DNA of 64,000 nucleotides, from assembly GCA_029339505.1 (NCBI GenBank), contig JAQISU010000069.1, positions 8,939,001 through 9,003,000 of the forward strand, read 5' to 3'. The DNA is from Unio delphinus. Taxonomy: Eukaryota > Mollusca > Bivalvia > Unionida > Unionidae. The notes under the pieces were generated by a model, which did not search any database, was not told where the DNA came from, and saw only the letters and a program-made list of their open reading frames with translations. This document shows positions 45,109 to 58,700 of this stretch, piece by piece (the first letter of the stretch is position 1; each line of letters starts with the position of its first letter). The position numbers and the translations under genes were made by a program.

Positions 45109-45784
45109 ACTTATTTTGAAATGTTAGTTGCCAAGACTTACTCATTTTGACACTGCTAAGCAAATAAGTGTCCGAACTCCTACGTCGGGATCGTCTACAT
45201 AACCAGAACGAAAATCAAAACTAATGATAAAAAACGACTCCAAATATTTGTTGTTTTTACCCATATTATTATTTACGGCAGTTTCTTACATAGTTCAGGT
45301 TCTAAATAATAGGCAAACGAGTAAACTTTAAGTTTCACAAACATTTCACATTCGGTGAATGATACTTATATGGTTATCTGTCACATTTATATGTTGAATA
45401 CAGTTCTACCAGTATGTTAAATGAACGCAATTGAAGAAGCTCAAGCGAGATGCATCAAAGGCAGCTCTGCAATAAATATTTCTTTGCTTCAAGATTTGGT
45501 TCAGAAATGATTCTGTATAAAAGTGGTCGATTGCATTATCATTTGGAAGGCGTCGCTCAGGCTTTTAACTTTATTAATCATTGAAAAGTACACACTAGCT
45601 TGGTCAATCTAGGTATAAATGAGAAATTGTTTAAATTACTGACGAATACATATATCTGCTTTTGTTTTCATTTCAAATGGCAATATATATAGTTCTCTAA
45701 CTAATATTGGGATCAGACACAACGGAGTATTAAGCCCTCTTTTGTTCTATCATAATAGTGTGGATACATTTGGTGAAAACTATG

Positions 45785-46480
45785 GTTTGTGTGTAAATGT
45801 TTTGTGTATAAGTGTTTTGTGTGTAAATGTGTTGTGTGTGTGTAAATGTTTTGTGTGTAAATGATTTGTGTGTAGATGTTCTGTGTGTATGTGTTTTGTG
45901 TGTGCTTGTGTTGTGTGTAATTTTTTTGTATGAAATGTGTTGTGTGTAAATGTGTTGTGTGTAAATGTTTTGTGTGTGTAAATGTTTTGCTTGTAAATGT
46001 TTTGTGTTAAATGTGTTGTGTGTAAATGTTTTGTGTGTAAATGTTTTGTGTGTAAATGTGTTGTGTGTAAATGTTTTGTGTGAACTGTGTTGTGTGTAAA
46101 TGTGTTGTGTGTAAATGTTTTGTGTATGGATGTTTAGAGTGTATATGTTTTGTGTGTACATGTTTCGTGTGTAAAAGTTTTTTGTGTACATGTTTTGTCT
46201 GTTAATGTTTTTTGTGTAAATGTTTCGTGTTTATTTTTGAGTGTACATGTTTTTTTGTGTGCATGTTTTGTGTGAAATGTGTTGTGTGTAAATGTTTTGT
46301 GTGTAAATGCTTTGTGTATAAATGTGTTGTTTGTAAATGTTTTGTGTGAGATGTGTTGTCTGTAATGTGTTGTGTGTAAATGTGTTGTGTGTAAATGTAT
46401 TGTGTGTAAATGTTTTTTTTGTACAAGTTTTGTGTGTAAATTTTTAGTGTGTAAATGTGTTGTGTGTAAATGTAGATAAA
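45785..46480. repeat. 15-bp minisatellite (TTTTGTGTGTAAATG)
   Basis: About 45 units of a 12-15 bp motif related to TTTTGTGTGTAAATG. Because most units are 15 bp, long frames on the minus strand stay open and code Thr/His/Gln-rich repeats (45,730-46,191 and 46,202-46,558). These are by-products of the repeat, not genes. Confidence 0.95.
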
Positions 46481-47700
46481 ACTGAAAATATTGTATTCAG
46501 AAACGGTGACATTTTTATTAGCAATGAAAAATTGTAACATTATGGTAAACAAAATCAAGCAGTATATGGAATTAAATACATCGTATCAGATTTCAAAATT
46601 AAACTTATATGGACCTAAACAAAGCGGAAACTCGCTATTCTAGAAAATGGTAGGTATTATTAAAAAATTCGTCATGCAAACGTTCCGTCAGAGAATCTTT
46701 TAAAACATTTCCTGATGTGATTACACTTGTATTAAATGTTACCACTTAAATGTGGGGGTATGAACATTCACAATAATAAAGTATGAGATAGTCTGAGTAT
46801 AAGGCTAAACATCTCACAAGACATATTTACTCGCTACTAAAATAACGATAATGTGTTGGAAAACCTATTTGGTTTACTTATATTTGTAAATATTATATGA
46901 ATTTGAATTAGAATTATTTTGAGTTATTAGAATGGGTGACAAGTCAGTTAACAGACGATGTTAGTTTGAAAGAAATGGACGAGCCTGGAAAATGACAGGG
47001 CATTCAAAAAGTTAAGGACATACTAATAAGTCAGTTTGCACCTTATCTTGGAGAGGTTAGAGAAGGTTTTTTGCATTATAGACAACGCCGGTGAAACAAT
47101 GTAATTTTAATTTAGAAAATACCCATAAATAAGTCACACAAGGAATTTCACGATTTTCAAAATGATGTTAGTTTGTCTAATCTTATTAAATATGATTACT
47201 CTACATACCGATTTACACCATGCATTAAGCAGACTCCGTGATTCCGAACATAATATAGTTATTGATATAGAAGGGATAATATCATGCCGCCAAAGCAATA
47301 TATATGTTATATGATACACGTAAACAAGAAAATGAATATCACTTTGTTTAACATTTTTTTACGTAGATCTTAAAAATAGATTGTTATTGTTCAGCAAGCA
47401 GAACCAATTTGGGGAAACCTTATATAAGCGATTGAAGTTAAGGGACCATGTCAAAATATCTAAACTTGAACAATACATGTTTTCAGTATGTATAGTTTTC
47501 ACTACAAAGATAGACGACCATAAATATGCAGATATATAATAATAGTTCTGCTTCATTTTCTACCTATTTGACAATATCTTGTTTTGATGTTCGATCTCAT
47601 CGCATTAAATCTATTTGTAATTATGAGACCCACATCATTGCAGCATTGTAACTTATATGTTGTATAAATGTGTCAATGGCCTACTTTACCCAAACCCACT
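46481..47700. other. No gene seen
   Basis: AT-rich DNA inside the candidate intron, without recognised repeats or ORFs. Confidence 0.5.
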
Positions 47701-47755
47701 GTCATACCTAAGTACATACGTACATACGTACCTACTTACCCGCCTGACTGCATGA

Positions 47756-47837
47756 CTGCAAACATACATACATACATACATACATACATACATACATACA
47801 TACATACATACATACATACATACATACGTACACACTT

Positions 47838-47871
<34 letters not shown>

Positions 47872-47878
47872 CACACAC
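47756..47878. repeat. (ACAT)n followed by (CA)n
   Basis: About 65 bp of ACAT units, then a short ACGC stretch, then about 40 bp of CA dinucleotides. Confidence 0.97.
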
Positions 47879-48117
47879 ATACACGCAATTGAACAGGACA
47901 AGTTACTTTAAATATAGGCAAGCCAATATTTAGAAGACAAATAATCATTTAATGTAGGACGAATTTTCCTATTTCCCAGTACAGGCATGTACTTTGTATT
48001 TAAACTTTTAAACCTAGAATTATACATATTCAGATCACCAGTTAGCACAACATTCAATTATCAAAATTACATTAGTTAAAAAACTTAATAACTGGTTATC
48101 TTTTGTTCCATTTTAGG

Positions 48118-48568
48118 TCATTGTAGCATCATGGATTACATCTTACATCTACTTGGCATGGTGATGCTTGCTCACGGCAACATCAATCATACAGAAAAAC
48201 CGTTTCACGACTTGTATACTGCTGGAAACACCAAATGTAGGACTGACCATGAGTGTGGATTTTATGGTTATTCGTACCGCTGGTGCTATATAGATCAATA
48301 TAATAATTACGAATATTGCTGCACCGAGCCTTGCAAATGGGTAGGTGCCGGGCACACGGTTTGCCACAATGGAGACAGATATGTGACGTGTACTGAAGTT
48401 AGTTTCACGGCTGCACATGGACTAACTTGTCTACCGGAATTTCCGTGCGGAACCCATCCGTATGCTTCTAACTCTCTCGAGTATTGGTGTTATGTAGATA
48501 TAGGTTATAAAACATGGGTAGCATGCTGTCCACCTCATACTCCATATGCTGAGGGCTGCAGCATATAG
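48118..48568 (+). CDS. Secreted cysteine-rich protein, host gene
   Basis: After the acceptor CCATTTTAG at 48,117, ATG 48,131 opens a 145-codon frame to TAG 48,566-48,568. The first 16 residues (MDYILHLLGMVMLAHG) look like a signal peptide. The mature part has two related units: CRTDHECGFYGYSYRWCYID with YEYCCTEPC, and CLPEFPCGTHP with YWCYVDIG and ACC. Spacing of Cys, WCY and CC repeats between the units, recalling short disulphide-rich, fibronectin-II-like domains of mollusc secreted proteins. Function is unknown: lectin-like, defence or matrix roles are possible. It is intact and has no viral or transposon signature. Confidence 0.75.
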
Positions 48569-49387
48569 GCAACGTCGACCCTGCCAGAAATTGTCAACAT
48601 AAAGCGATTCGACTTATAAAGCATCTGTCAAGTACAATGTTACTTTCCTCACTAACAATTGATTAAGCTTTAAACACTGTAATAGTTATGCATTATGTAA
48701 AACGTATATCAATACTCAGGCATTATTACATTTGCATTTATTACAATTATAAAGATTTGAATGATAACGCTACAAATTCGATATCTGAAAATTCAAAGAA
48801 AATTTGAGAAGAAAATTCAATCATAATTTTGTTGTTGTCTAAACATGTACTCGCTGGTGACTAATACTACTTATTAGTATTTGTGTTTCTTCGACAGTAA
48901 CTTAATAAATGGCAATATCACAAATCATTGGACGCTTATTATTCACGAACCGCAAATATATGATAACGATCTTGATTATATTCATTCCCTGCAGGTGATG
49001 ATGATAATGTGAAAAAGGACAAGAGTAATACAAATTTATATAGATTTGAATAATACGAATAACAATAATGTTTCACTTTATTATGTTAGGGAAAAAAATC
49101 ACATTGTATGACGTGGAACTGAACCGTGACAGGTATGCGTCATCATCATTATTTTCTTTTGCAGAAATTTAATCACATGGTAAAAAGATCATTATCTATG
49201 TCATATTTTCGACATAAAAGCTACTAGTACTGTCATGGGTTCCTTTAAGTACAAAGGCTATTATATAAAAGTACTGAACCCGAGACACTTTGATTACGAA
49301 GTTTACACCTTACCAGTGAGAGGTACCACGCCTGAAAAATTGCTCTATTATAAGTTACGAGTTGTTAGTACCAAAATGACAAAATGA
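48569..49387. other. No gene seen; likely 3' flank of the Cys-rich gene
   Basis: AT-rich DNA. ACTTAATAAATGG near 48,900 contains a possible polyadenylation signal AATAAA. No other feature recognised. Confidence 0.4.
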
Positions 49388-49725
49388 TCAAACCGCTTGG
49401 GTGGCCTGGATGTTAGAGCGTCCGTCCCGGAAGCGGGAGGTCGTAGGTTCGATCCCCGGCCGAGTCATACCAAAGACTTACAAAAATGGTACTAACAGCT
49501 GCCTCGCTTGACGCTCAGCATTAAGAGGTTAGTGTTAGGACTGGACGGCCTGGTATCAGGATAATGTGACTGGGTGAGACATCATGCTACATGTCTGCGG
49601 CACGATGTCTCAGTGCTAGACATCACTATAAACTGCCTCACTGCAGACATCGTAGCGATATGACTGAACAATTGTTAAAGCTACGTTAAAAAAACCTAAT
49701 CAAACAAAAAAAACAAAATGATCAA
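49388..49725 (+). mobile_element. tRNA-derived SINE, best-preserved copy
   Basis: The head has TGGCCTGGATGTTAGAGCGT (A box region) and GGTTCGATCC (B box). The body follows: CATACCAAAGACTTACAAAA, GACGCTCAGCATTAAGAGGT, TCAGGATAATGTGACTGGGT, GCTAGACATCACTATAAACT, ATATGACTGAACAATTG, and a short A-rich tail. The conserved body fits an animal SINE superfamily known from molluscs. It is not a tRNA gene because the stems do not pair fully and the body follows. Confidence 0.85.
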
Positions 49726-49771
49726 AAGGAGACATATAAATTTCTTACAGTAATGTAGTTGTGGGTAGAAC

Positions 49772-50078
49772 TTGTAACGTTGCCGAACCAATTTGTTTGG
49801 TTATATCACAATGATGTCTGCAGTGAGACATTTTATGTTCATATCTAGCACTGGCGTATCATGCTGCAGTCATGTAGCATGATGTCCTATCCAATTATAG
49901 TATCCCGTCACGAGGCCAACCAGTTGTAACGCAAACTTGTTAATGATAAACTTCAAGCGAAGAGATTGTTAGTAACACTTTAATAAGTCTTTGATATGAA
50001 TCGGCCATGGGATTGAACCCACGACTTCAAGCTTCAACGATGTTCGCTTTAATCACTATCCCTTTAAAGCCGTCCACC
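49772..50078 (-). mobile_element. tRNA-derived SINE, inverted copy
   Basis: The reverse complement shows the same order as the copy at 49,388: B box GGGTTCAATCCC, ATCAAAGACTTATT, CTGGTTGGCC, CATCATGCTACATGACTGCA and GTGATATAACC. It is more diverged. Together with the copy at 49,388 it forms a tail-to-tail inverted repeat with only about 50 bp between. Confidence 0.8.
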
Positions 50079-50689
50079 AATGTATCAGGTAAGAAAAGTA
50101 TATACGGGTAGAACATATGCAACATCTTAAATGCAGATCATTTGCAACGTCTATGCAGGTACATACAGACATGAACATCTTTTTCTCAACCTACACATTA
50201 TGTTAGGATTAATATCGTATGACCTCGCGAATCCAACTTTACTTTAAGAATACAATCGTCTTTGTTTTCTATATTAATTAGAGACCAGGGGCAATAACTA
50301 TCCCAAATTATCTCCCCTGAGCGTAATATTAACGAGGATCCTCGCATGGCGGTTGGTTACAAATGATTCTATGTAATGTGGCTCAGTGAGTATTATCGGA
50401 TAAATATAATTTACTTAACAATTTGATTTCTCAAGTGAAATGCAAATCTTGTGTTCATGCATCCTAATGTACAGTGGAAATCAAACTGCTTTAAGCATTC
50501 ATTTCTAAAATTGACAAGACCAATAGCTCTATTATTTTTTTTTAAACTATCATTATAAGGAAACAACAGATTGTCAACCTTTTCGTTTTCTCAAGAATCT
50601 ATTTTTAATTTTATAATCCATCAGTTTATGTATTTGTGTAAGGAAGCGTATTATGGACACGATTTTAAAAAGGGTTGAGTCAAAACACT
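50079..50689. other. No gene seen
   Basis: Non-coding DNA between the SINE pair and the minisatellite. Confidence 0.5.
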
Positions 50690-50975
50690 TGTTTTGCAAT
50701 GTAAACGGCAGAGAGCATACAGGGATGCATACAGAATATATATCACATTGCAATGTAAACGACAGAGAGCGTACAGGGATGCATACAAAATATATATATC
50801 ACATTGCAATGTAAACGGCAGAAAGGATACAGGGATGCATACAGAATATATACATCACATTGCAATGTAAACGTCAGAGAGCATACATGGATGCATAAAG
50901 ACTATATATCACTTGTTTTCCAATGTAAACGGCAGAGAGCATACAAGGTTACATAAAGAATATGTATCACATTTG
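50690..50975. repeat. 56-bp minisatellite, five units
   Basis: CAATGTAAACGGCAGAGAGC starts units at 50,697, 50,751, 50,807, 50,863 and 50,921. Each unit also holds ATACAGGGATGCATAC and a TATATATCAC stretch. Confidence 0.92.
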
Positions 50976-52740
50976 TATCAGTGCATGTTTCAATTGGTAG
51001 TTTACAACTGAACATCAATTCATGCAAATCCACAGGTACCTTGTATATGCTTTGTGAAAACTCGGTGCGTTCTCTTTAGTACAAGCATATTCTGATGGCA
51101 TGGGTTATAACAATCGTCGCAGCAATAGAACGGTATGGGTATTGCAATACGTTTATACACAATAGTAGCTGTGAAATTGCTCAAAAGATTCTAAATTTAC
51201 TCCGATATTCATCCATTTGTATCACGTACATCAAATTAACATTTAGCCTATATAACCCTTGTACCCATTATGTGATATTTAGACACATTAACATCTACAT
51301 GACCATTTTTACTTAAGATCCAAAAACCTATTAATCATTGCATCTCGTTTCTTTTCACGCCATATTAGCTTAAGATAAATAGTATAATGTCAGGTGTTTC
51401 TTCACTTCTAAAAGTCTCGTCCCTCCATATGAAATATTTAATCAGTATTTTTGTCACATCTGACATTGAAAGATGTACAATATAAAGCCCACCCGAATGG
51501 TCCAACGATGACAGTGTTTCTCCTAAATGTAGAGTCAACGTTTTAATGTATAATAACTACTCGCGCTAAACAAAACACGTCCCTAATTCGATAGCAGTGC
51601 AAATGTACAGTGATTTGAAGAAATAATGAAGTATACAAGTTTTTTATATCTATATGTGATAACTAAATATATAGAAAACGTTATTAGGACTATACATCGT
51701 TTTGAATTATGGTGTTGTCAGCTGTGATTGTTTTCTCTAATTCCGAATATCACATTAGAAAAAAAGTTACTGGAATATAAAGTTTGTGCCCTTATGGAAA
51801 TGAGTAAATTGCTGAAGCTAGATATATTTACGTTTCTGTATGGCGACAACCAGTGTTTGATCTATACAAAACTGTTTAACCAGCTGAATAGGCGGCGCAT
51901 ACCACTACTCCCTACATGGCAGCTTGTTTCGAGTTTCATTAGCAAACCCATCATGGAACATTGAAAATTCTCTTGAACCTCTGCGTGTCTGTTATAAGGG
52001 CTCCAATATTCAAGGTCTATTTTATATTAACAGCCAATCCATATTTTGTTTTTTAAATAGATGTAGGCGATGTAAAACACATACTGATCCCCTTTACCCC
52101 ACCCAAATACAGGAAAGCTATATATCGTTATTTATTCATAGTGACTATGTCACTCAGATGTTATTCTGAAATTCAGTCTGCCGACGATATTCCAACAAGA
52201 TATTGAGAACGTTGGGACGTCTATAAATAGGGACTAGATAATGGGTTGTGGAACGATCTGTCATTATTATCATTTTCCCTATAAACAACACGTAAATCAA
52301 TTATTAAATCTTCTGTTTTTTAAGTTTGTAATCCATAATTCTGGAATTAAAATACAATTTTATTTTCTTGAAAGCACGTGACATTCAAAATGACGACATT
52401 GATACTCACTAATCACCTATTAACACCAAATATTATCCTACATTGCCTGTAGCAGTAGAGATGGAGAACCCACCACGTTTTAGGAGATTCTTTTTTTGAT
52501 GATAAGGTTTCTTACAAAAATGAATATAGAAGGTCACGAACGGCAAATCGACGCCTCTACCTAATCTCGATTTTCACTAAAAGGGTTATGTTATTGGTTA
52601 TTGTCTTTGTAATTCTTTTAAAGTATACACTAACGTTTATTTTTGGTCGCTCCTTCTCTACTGCTGTCAATTAAATCATTATTATATAATTAACTGCACT
52701 AGTTATGTAGCAACACACAGCAAAATTAGGTCGATATATT
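50976..52740. other. No gene seen
   Basis: AT-rich DNA. ORFs at 51,095-51,316, 51,728-51,964 and 51,924-52,169 show no domain and no coding signature. Confidence 0.5.
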
Positions 52741-52763
52741 AAAAGCAATATATTAATAATAAT

Positions 52764-52800
<37 letters not shown>

Positions 52801-55745
52801 TTAATAATGAGGACTTTGTATAGCGCCTAATCGTTCGAAGCTCTAAGCGCTTTACACCATCTATAATGATATTACTCCACTACAGAACAACAAATGACAA
52901 AAACAATGCAATTGGAAAACATAAACAAATGCTGAAAACATATAAGATGCAAAACATGATTAGGTCGCTAAGTTTGTCCCTCCAGCCGAAACAAATGAGT
53001 CTTGAACGCACTCTTAAAAGGGACCACTGTGTCTTTGTGTCTAATTTAAATGGGCAATTCGTTCCACGTCGCCGGGCCCTGGTGTGCAAACGAACGTTGT
53101 CCATATGACTTTGTTTTCACCTTGGAAACAATGAATATATGATTATCAGAAGAAGTTAGTAAGTGTATAGCTGGTGTATACACATGGGTGAGGCTGAATA
53201 GTTATGTTGGACTGGAGTCTATCATTGAAATATAGCACAGAGAACACATTTTGTGTTTGATTCTGTATCGACTTGATAGTAAGGTACAGAGCAGTGGTGA
53301 GGTGTGCTCTGATCGAGGTACTCTAACGATGATCCGTGCAGCTGTGTTTTGAACTTTTTAAAGTTTCCGGAGTAAATATTGTGATGAACCGGACAGAATT
53401 GAATTACAATAGTCCATTCTTAAAAGTACTAATGAACACACAAGTGTTTTTAAGGCATCAACTGAGATATATTTACGAATGGAACTGATGCGTCTCAATT
53501 CAAGATATGCAGCCCTGCAGATGTTCATGACATGTTGGTACAATGTGAGAGTACTGTATAGAGTAACGCCTAGATTCCGCACTGACTTTTAGAATTTAAT
53601 GTTGGTTTTCATGAGGTTTATTGTCTGATGTAAAGGATGTGAATGAGAAAGTCTTTTTGTTTTTTGATCAGAATAGCCTCAGTTTTATCATCATTCATCA
53701 GCAGCTTGTTACATGTCATCCATGATTTCACATCCGAACTGCACTTCTCTACTCTATGGATGGTAGCATGAACTTAAGTTGGGTGCCTAGACTCGTATAC
53801 TTTGGTGTCATCAGCGTACAATTGGTACGACGCTGCGTGACGATCTATGACACTTGAGAGCGGCTGAGTATACAGAGTAAAGAGAACAGGTCCAGGAACA
53901 GATCTCTGTGGAATACCACAACATATGTCAACTGGGCCTTGAGTGTATTCCATTTGCAGATATAATTTGTGTCCTGTTGACTAATTAGGACTTGAACCAC
54001 TGTAAGGCTACATTCTAAATGACAAATTCATCCTGTAGACGGTGAAGTAATATGTCATGGTCGATTGTGTCAAATGCTGCAGATAAATCCAGGAGAGTAA
54101 GGACTGTAATCTTTCCTCTATCCCAAGGCGGAGAGAATGTCACTAAATACTTTCAAAAGAGTATTTTCCGTACTGTGGCAAGGGCGATATGCAGACTTTA
54201 AATTGCTAAAAAGACTGTTTGAATTCAAATGAGATACAAGTTGAATTAGAACAACCTTTTCTAAGATTTTTGATATGAAATGGAGATTAGAAACTGGGCG
54301 GTAGTTCCTTAAATCGTTATGGTCCAGTGGTGGTTTCTTCTTCTTTGGTGCACTTTTCATCACGATTGTCTGTACTAAATCTATATAAACAGGTTCAAAT
54401 TCTCATAACGGTTGTCGCTGAAATTCTGCATAATACCTGTATGGTGACGAATCATTTGAAATTGTGCTGTCAAGCGAATCTCTAATGGTTTGAACTTTGT
54501 CATCGACGAAATTTGCAAATTGGTCTGGTAGGTCTAGTGGAGAGAAGGTCGTTGGAAGAGGTGTAAATTGGTTCATTGACATTAGTTTATTAGTTATCCC
54601 AAAGAGCTCTTAACTTTGCAGCTGGAACACTCCGTGATCTTAGTACTGTAGTGGGATGATTTGGCTAAATGGACTATATTTTTGACGTTCTTCTTAGCGG
54701 CTTCGTACATTTGTTTATGAAAATTGAGTCTTCTAGGAAATCCAAAGCCTCTCTGCTTTTCGGCGATGTCTTTTATCAGTGCGAAGTTGGTCTCTAACAC
54801 TGCTATACAAATGAGAACACTTTTTTTATTAATAATCTGCATTTGGTGGCTGGTGCTTGTGTTTCAAGCAATGAACGCAGGCAGTTATCAAATTGTTCCG
54901 CTGTTTAATGTGAGAAAGTTCTTAGGTTTTATTTGGATGTTATGCATGAATTTGGTTATATTTATCATACGGAGGTTTCTCTTAGTAGCGAAGAGGTGGA
55001 GGATTGGGGACTGATACGTCGAGATGTCATAAAATTCAGAGGTGATCCGATGCAAGTTCGTGGGATACAAGGGTTGATTGCAGAATATTATCATCAGGTC
55101 TATAAAGAAACCAGTCTAAAATGTGACCATGTTTATGGGTAGGTTGATTAACTGACTGTTAAAGATTGAAAACATCAATGGAATCTAGGAGTCTTGACGT
55201 GTTTTGTTTACCAGGACAGTCATAGTGAAACTTGAAATCTCCAAGAATAATTAGGTATCCACCTATCGAATTTCCATACTCTAGAAGATTTGGAAACTGC
55301 TCCAAAAAGAGAGATTCAGTCAGCTTGTTTTTCTACTAGGAGGAGGACGGTAAAGATACAAAAATGGACTGACCTTTGTTCCAGGGTGAACGTTGTTTGG
55401 ACTAGTTTAAACGATGTATGGCAGAGGTTGAAGGTTGTGTTGTACTTGAGGTATTTGATCATAGAATTCTTTGTAGTTACAGCAATTCCACCTCAGCGAG
55501 AGTTGCTGGGGAACGACCTGATGGAATAATCGTTGGGTGTTAAATCCGCACTCTTAAATTCATCACCTTCAGAATGTAACCAAGAATCTGTCAGGAATAC
55601 GACGTGAATATCCTGGTCGTTGATAAAACAATTTGTGTGCGCTTTTGCGGTGATTCTACTGATTGAGCGTTTAGCAATACGTAGTGGTATCCTGTGACAG
55701 TTGATACAACAGTTGACGACTTAAGAGGAATTTGAATCAAGTTAT
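52741..55745 (-). mobile_element. CR1/L2-type LINE, reverse orientation, nearly full-length but dead
   Basis: On the minus strand, endonuclease pieces lie at about 55,745-55,150 (VFLTDSWLHSEGDEF, LGDFKFHYDCPGKQN). The RT follows: DLRNYRPVSNLHFISKILEK (54,118-54,363), LTLLDLSAAFDTIDHDILLH (about 54,100-54,040), an AxDD catalytic site near 53,810 (QLYADDTKV), and the C-terminal MRNLGVTLYSTLTLYQHVMN (53,358-53,582). The 3' end carries GCGCTTAGAGC ... GGCGCTATACAAAGTCC and an (ATT)n tail at 52,741-52,805. Many stops and shifts. The plus-strand ORFs at 54,724-55,529 are antisense shadows. Confidence 0.9.
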
Positions 55746-58700
55746 TAAAATTAACGGCAGAATTTTTAAGTTGTTTATGCGTTACGGATGAAAGGGAGAT
55801 AACTGGAATTATAACAAAATAATGTAATCCTGTTCGTGAACATGTAATATGAACACCACATGAACGTCAATAATTTTAAGTTCAATTTGCGGAAAGTGCT
55901 TATTAATTAATTTGACATGTCACAAGGCAACCAGAAAGATATGCAACAGTAAGAAAACTTGCTGTGGACACTGAAAAAATAGCAACGAGAACCAAGAAAA
56001 CAAAGAAGATTTTATAAGATCCAACTCGTATAGCTGCTGATCAACCTCCATCTACCAACCTGTCTAGGAAGGAGATGAAACACTAAGAGGTCCAAAAGGA
56101 GTTGTATTAATAACAAATATAGAGAGATATACAACAAATACAAACTTGAAATTACTGATATACGTGATTTTTTTTCAAAGACATTTTTAAAAAAAAAAAA
56201 AACTTAGTATGTTAAGTGCATCAGTCGTAAAAAGTAGCATAATCAGGTGTTATGTGTACATCAAGGAGTTAATCATATAATCTTGACTGATCCGATATAA
56301 CAAAATTATGTTACGGCAGTAGATCAATATCATGAAATCCCTTGAAACAGGTAAAAACGCTCACAGTGAAAACTGCCAGCACCAAAGTTATACCTGCAAA
56401 TATAAGCCACTATCCTAAAAAGATAAATTATATCACTACACGTATGATAGCAGGAAATGAAATTTCGCAGATCGGCCTTTGTGTAAAACGATAAATAAGT
56501 AGTGAATCAAGTCTCAAAAATGTATATTTTAATGTCTATACTTGGTTATGCGCGATAACGTAATGCTTTTACGAAATCGGCCGGGCCACAGTGACGTTTG
56601 CGAAAGATATATTTGATCATTTTAAAATAAAAATGTAACATTAAATGCTGCTGAATCCAGCTGTTTCATATTCTTTGGATTTTGCAGAAATATTAGAAAG
56701 GTTATATTCAGCGCGAAACACACCATTATACTGGTTAAAAAGCCACTGACAATTATACAATCTGTCGAACCAACACAAATGAGGCTTGTAAAGTAATACA
56801 AATAAAAGAATAACTGCCACTGTTGGCAATGACTACATTGATTGCAGATGACTATCGATGGCTGTCTTTTATAGTTACTTGTCTGTTTATAACCCTAGCG
56901 ACAGCAAGAACGAGGACACAGGTAATTCAATCAAGAATGACCATTCAAGGGGACTATTGTTAGAGTTCATAACATAAATCATAATTGTTTCTGCAGGCCA
57001 TTTTTAGTGACTTCGGTATAGATAATATATAGAATCCAAACATACTTCATTTCAAAGGTTATGTTAGGATTGACTTTTTTTAAGTAAAATTAATAAGATT
57101 GATATTTTCTTTAAATTGTATAAAAGTAATGTTTATTCAAAATATGTTAACAGTAATTTTATTTACTATATGGAAAGAAAATAGTTGCTGTGTAAGCGAA
57201 ACATAAGCAATGTATTTTTCCCAAAACTACTAAGATAACCGAATTCTACCAATGTACAATTTTTGTGGAATTAGGTTATAAAGCAACATCTTACTGACGA
57301 TTTCAATGAGTCAGGCCGAGGACACATAAGTACTTTTAATGTTTGAGATTTTAATAGTGACATTGTTATGTTAGCAACATTGTTCACTTAATAATTTATT
57401 TATAATATATTGTAGCGGAATGTTTAAATGTTCTAAAGAATTCATATTTAATTATATTTATGTATACATCTATAAAAAAGACCTTATGATGGTTTTGATG
57501 TGTATGTACTCTAATTCAATTGTTCTTATTCCGTTGTAGATTTGTGTTGTCGTTATCATCTCCATTCTTGCTCCTACTACTTTTACTCCACTTTTTTCTT
57601 CAAAGTATTGAATTAGTGCTTCTAGCAATATTTCTAAGAAAATCCTCAAGATTTTCACCTCTCCTGTATGCTTTTGTATCTTGTTTTTAATAGGCGATGA
57701 TTCCACGTGTATTATCTCTTTCGATATTGTCATTTGTCCATATGGAATAATGGTTTGTTTCCCTTTCGTTAGAATAATTCAGCGCTAATACGCTAAGTCT
57801 GTCGGATTTATGGATTGTTTGTTTGTGTCCTGGCTCCATCGTTTGTACTATTATCATTACTTGTGATGTATTTGGAACGTCTTCCCTTGGTATTCCGGCC
57901 GTGTTTATGAACTGTGCTCCTCAGTTGTAGTTACATGAGCGTTAACACTCATCCTCTCGTTCACCTTGAAACAACTCAAATTTAAGACATATAATTATTC
58001 TCTTTAACAGCGTCGATAGGTTTTTGATTTGATGGAAGAAGATTATGTACGACAGAAAAAAACCTCATGAGCGAAACTACCTGTTTATTTAAAGTGAGCC
58101 TTGGTATATCTAATTTCGCTGTAGCTGCTTTTACTTAAATTAAAATCACTACTTGATTATGCGAGTTGGGGTATGGTTTAGTGATATACAACCCACCTAG
58201 GTAGATAGGTTATTTAATACCTAGGCAATTGGTGTAAACTTAATTTCTCAATTAGACACCATAGCAGGTAGCCCATTCTGGCGCAAAGGTGTACAATCAG
58301 CCCGCACCTTTTCTGTAATGTTTCCGACACACTCATTATTGCTATATACCAGCGATGTTGGTAGAATAATAACCGAGTTAACATCAAACAACGAATTGTA
58401 TTATATTGCAATATAGAAATAAATGCACGAGGTTATCGAATGATAAGCTTCATTTTTGTAAACTTCTACAAATTTGCATACCTGAATAAATCTATAGAAC
58501 CTATTGCAGCTTACATTGTGGGGGAAACAATATACTATTGATCAATTTAATTGCACACTGACCTTTCTAGAAATAGTTTATATAAGTCATTAATAGCAAC
58601 TGATACCAACTTCAGTCAAATACAATGTAATGCTCATTTACAAGCACATAAAAAGGTATTGCATCTAATTTGGTAAATCATGGTCTTTTCACTCATCATG

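Larger units (their letters stand above)
44437..48117 (+). other. Candidate intron filled with simple repeats
   Basis: Runs from the donor at 44,437 to the acceptor CTTTTGTTCCATTTTAG ending at 48,117. It holds an ACAT microsatellite, a 15-bp minisatellite of about 700 bp and a second ACAT/CA tract. No coding sequence is supported inside. Confidence 0.4.

Noticed and set aside
45730..46558. Thr/His/Gln-rich ORFs on the minus strand
   Set aside because: They are translations of the 15-bp minisatellite. The repeat is also not a CRISPR: there are no unique spacers and this is eukaryotic DNA.
49388..49465. tRNA gene
   Set aside because: A and B box-like motifs are present, but the cloverleaf stems do not pair and a SINE body follows.
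54724..55529. Plus-strand ORFs across the CR1/L2 LINE
   Set aside because: They are antisense to recognisable endonuclease and RT segments on the minus strand.
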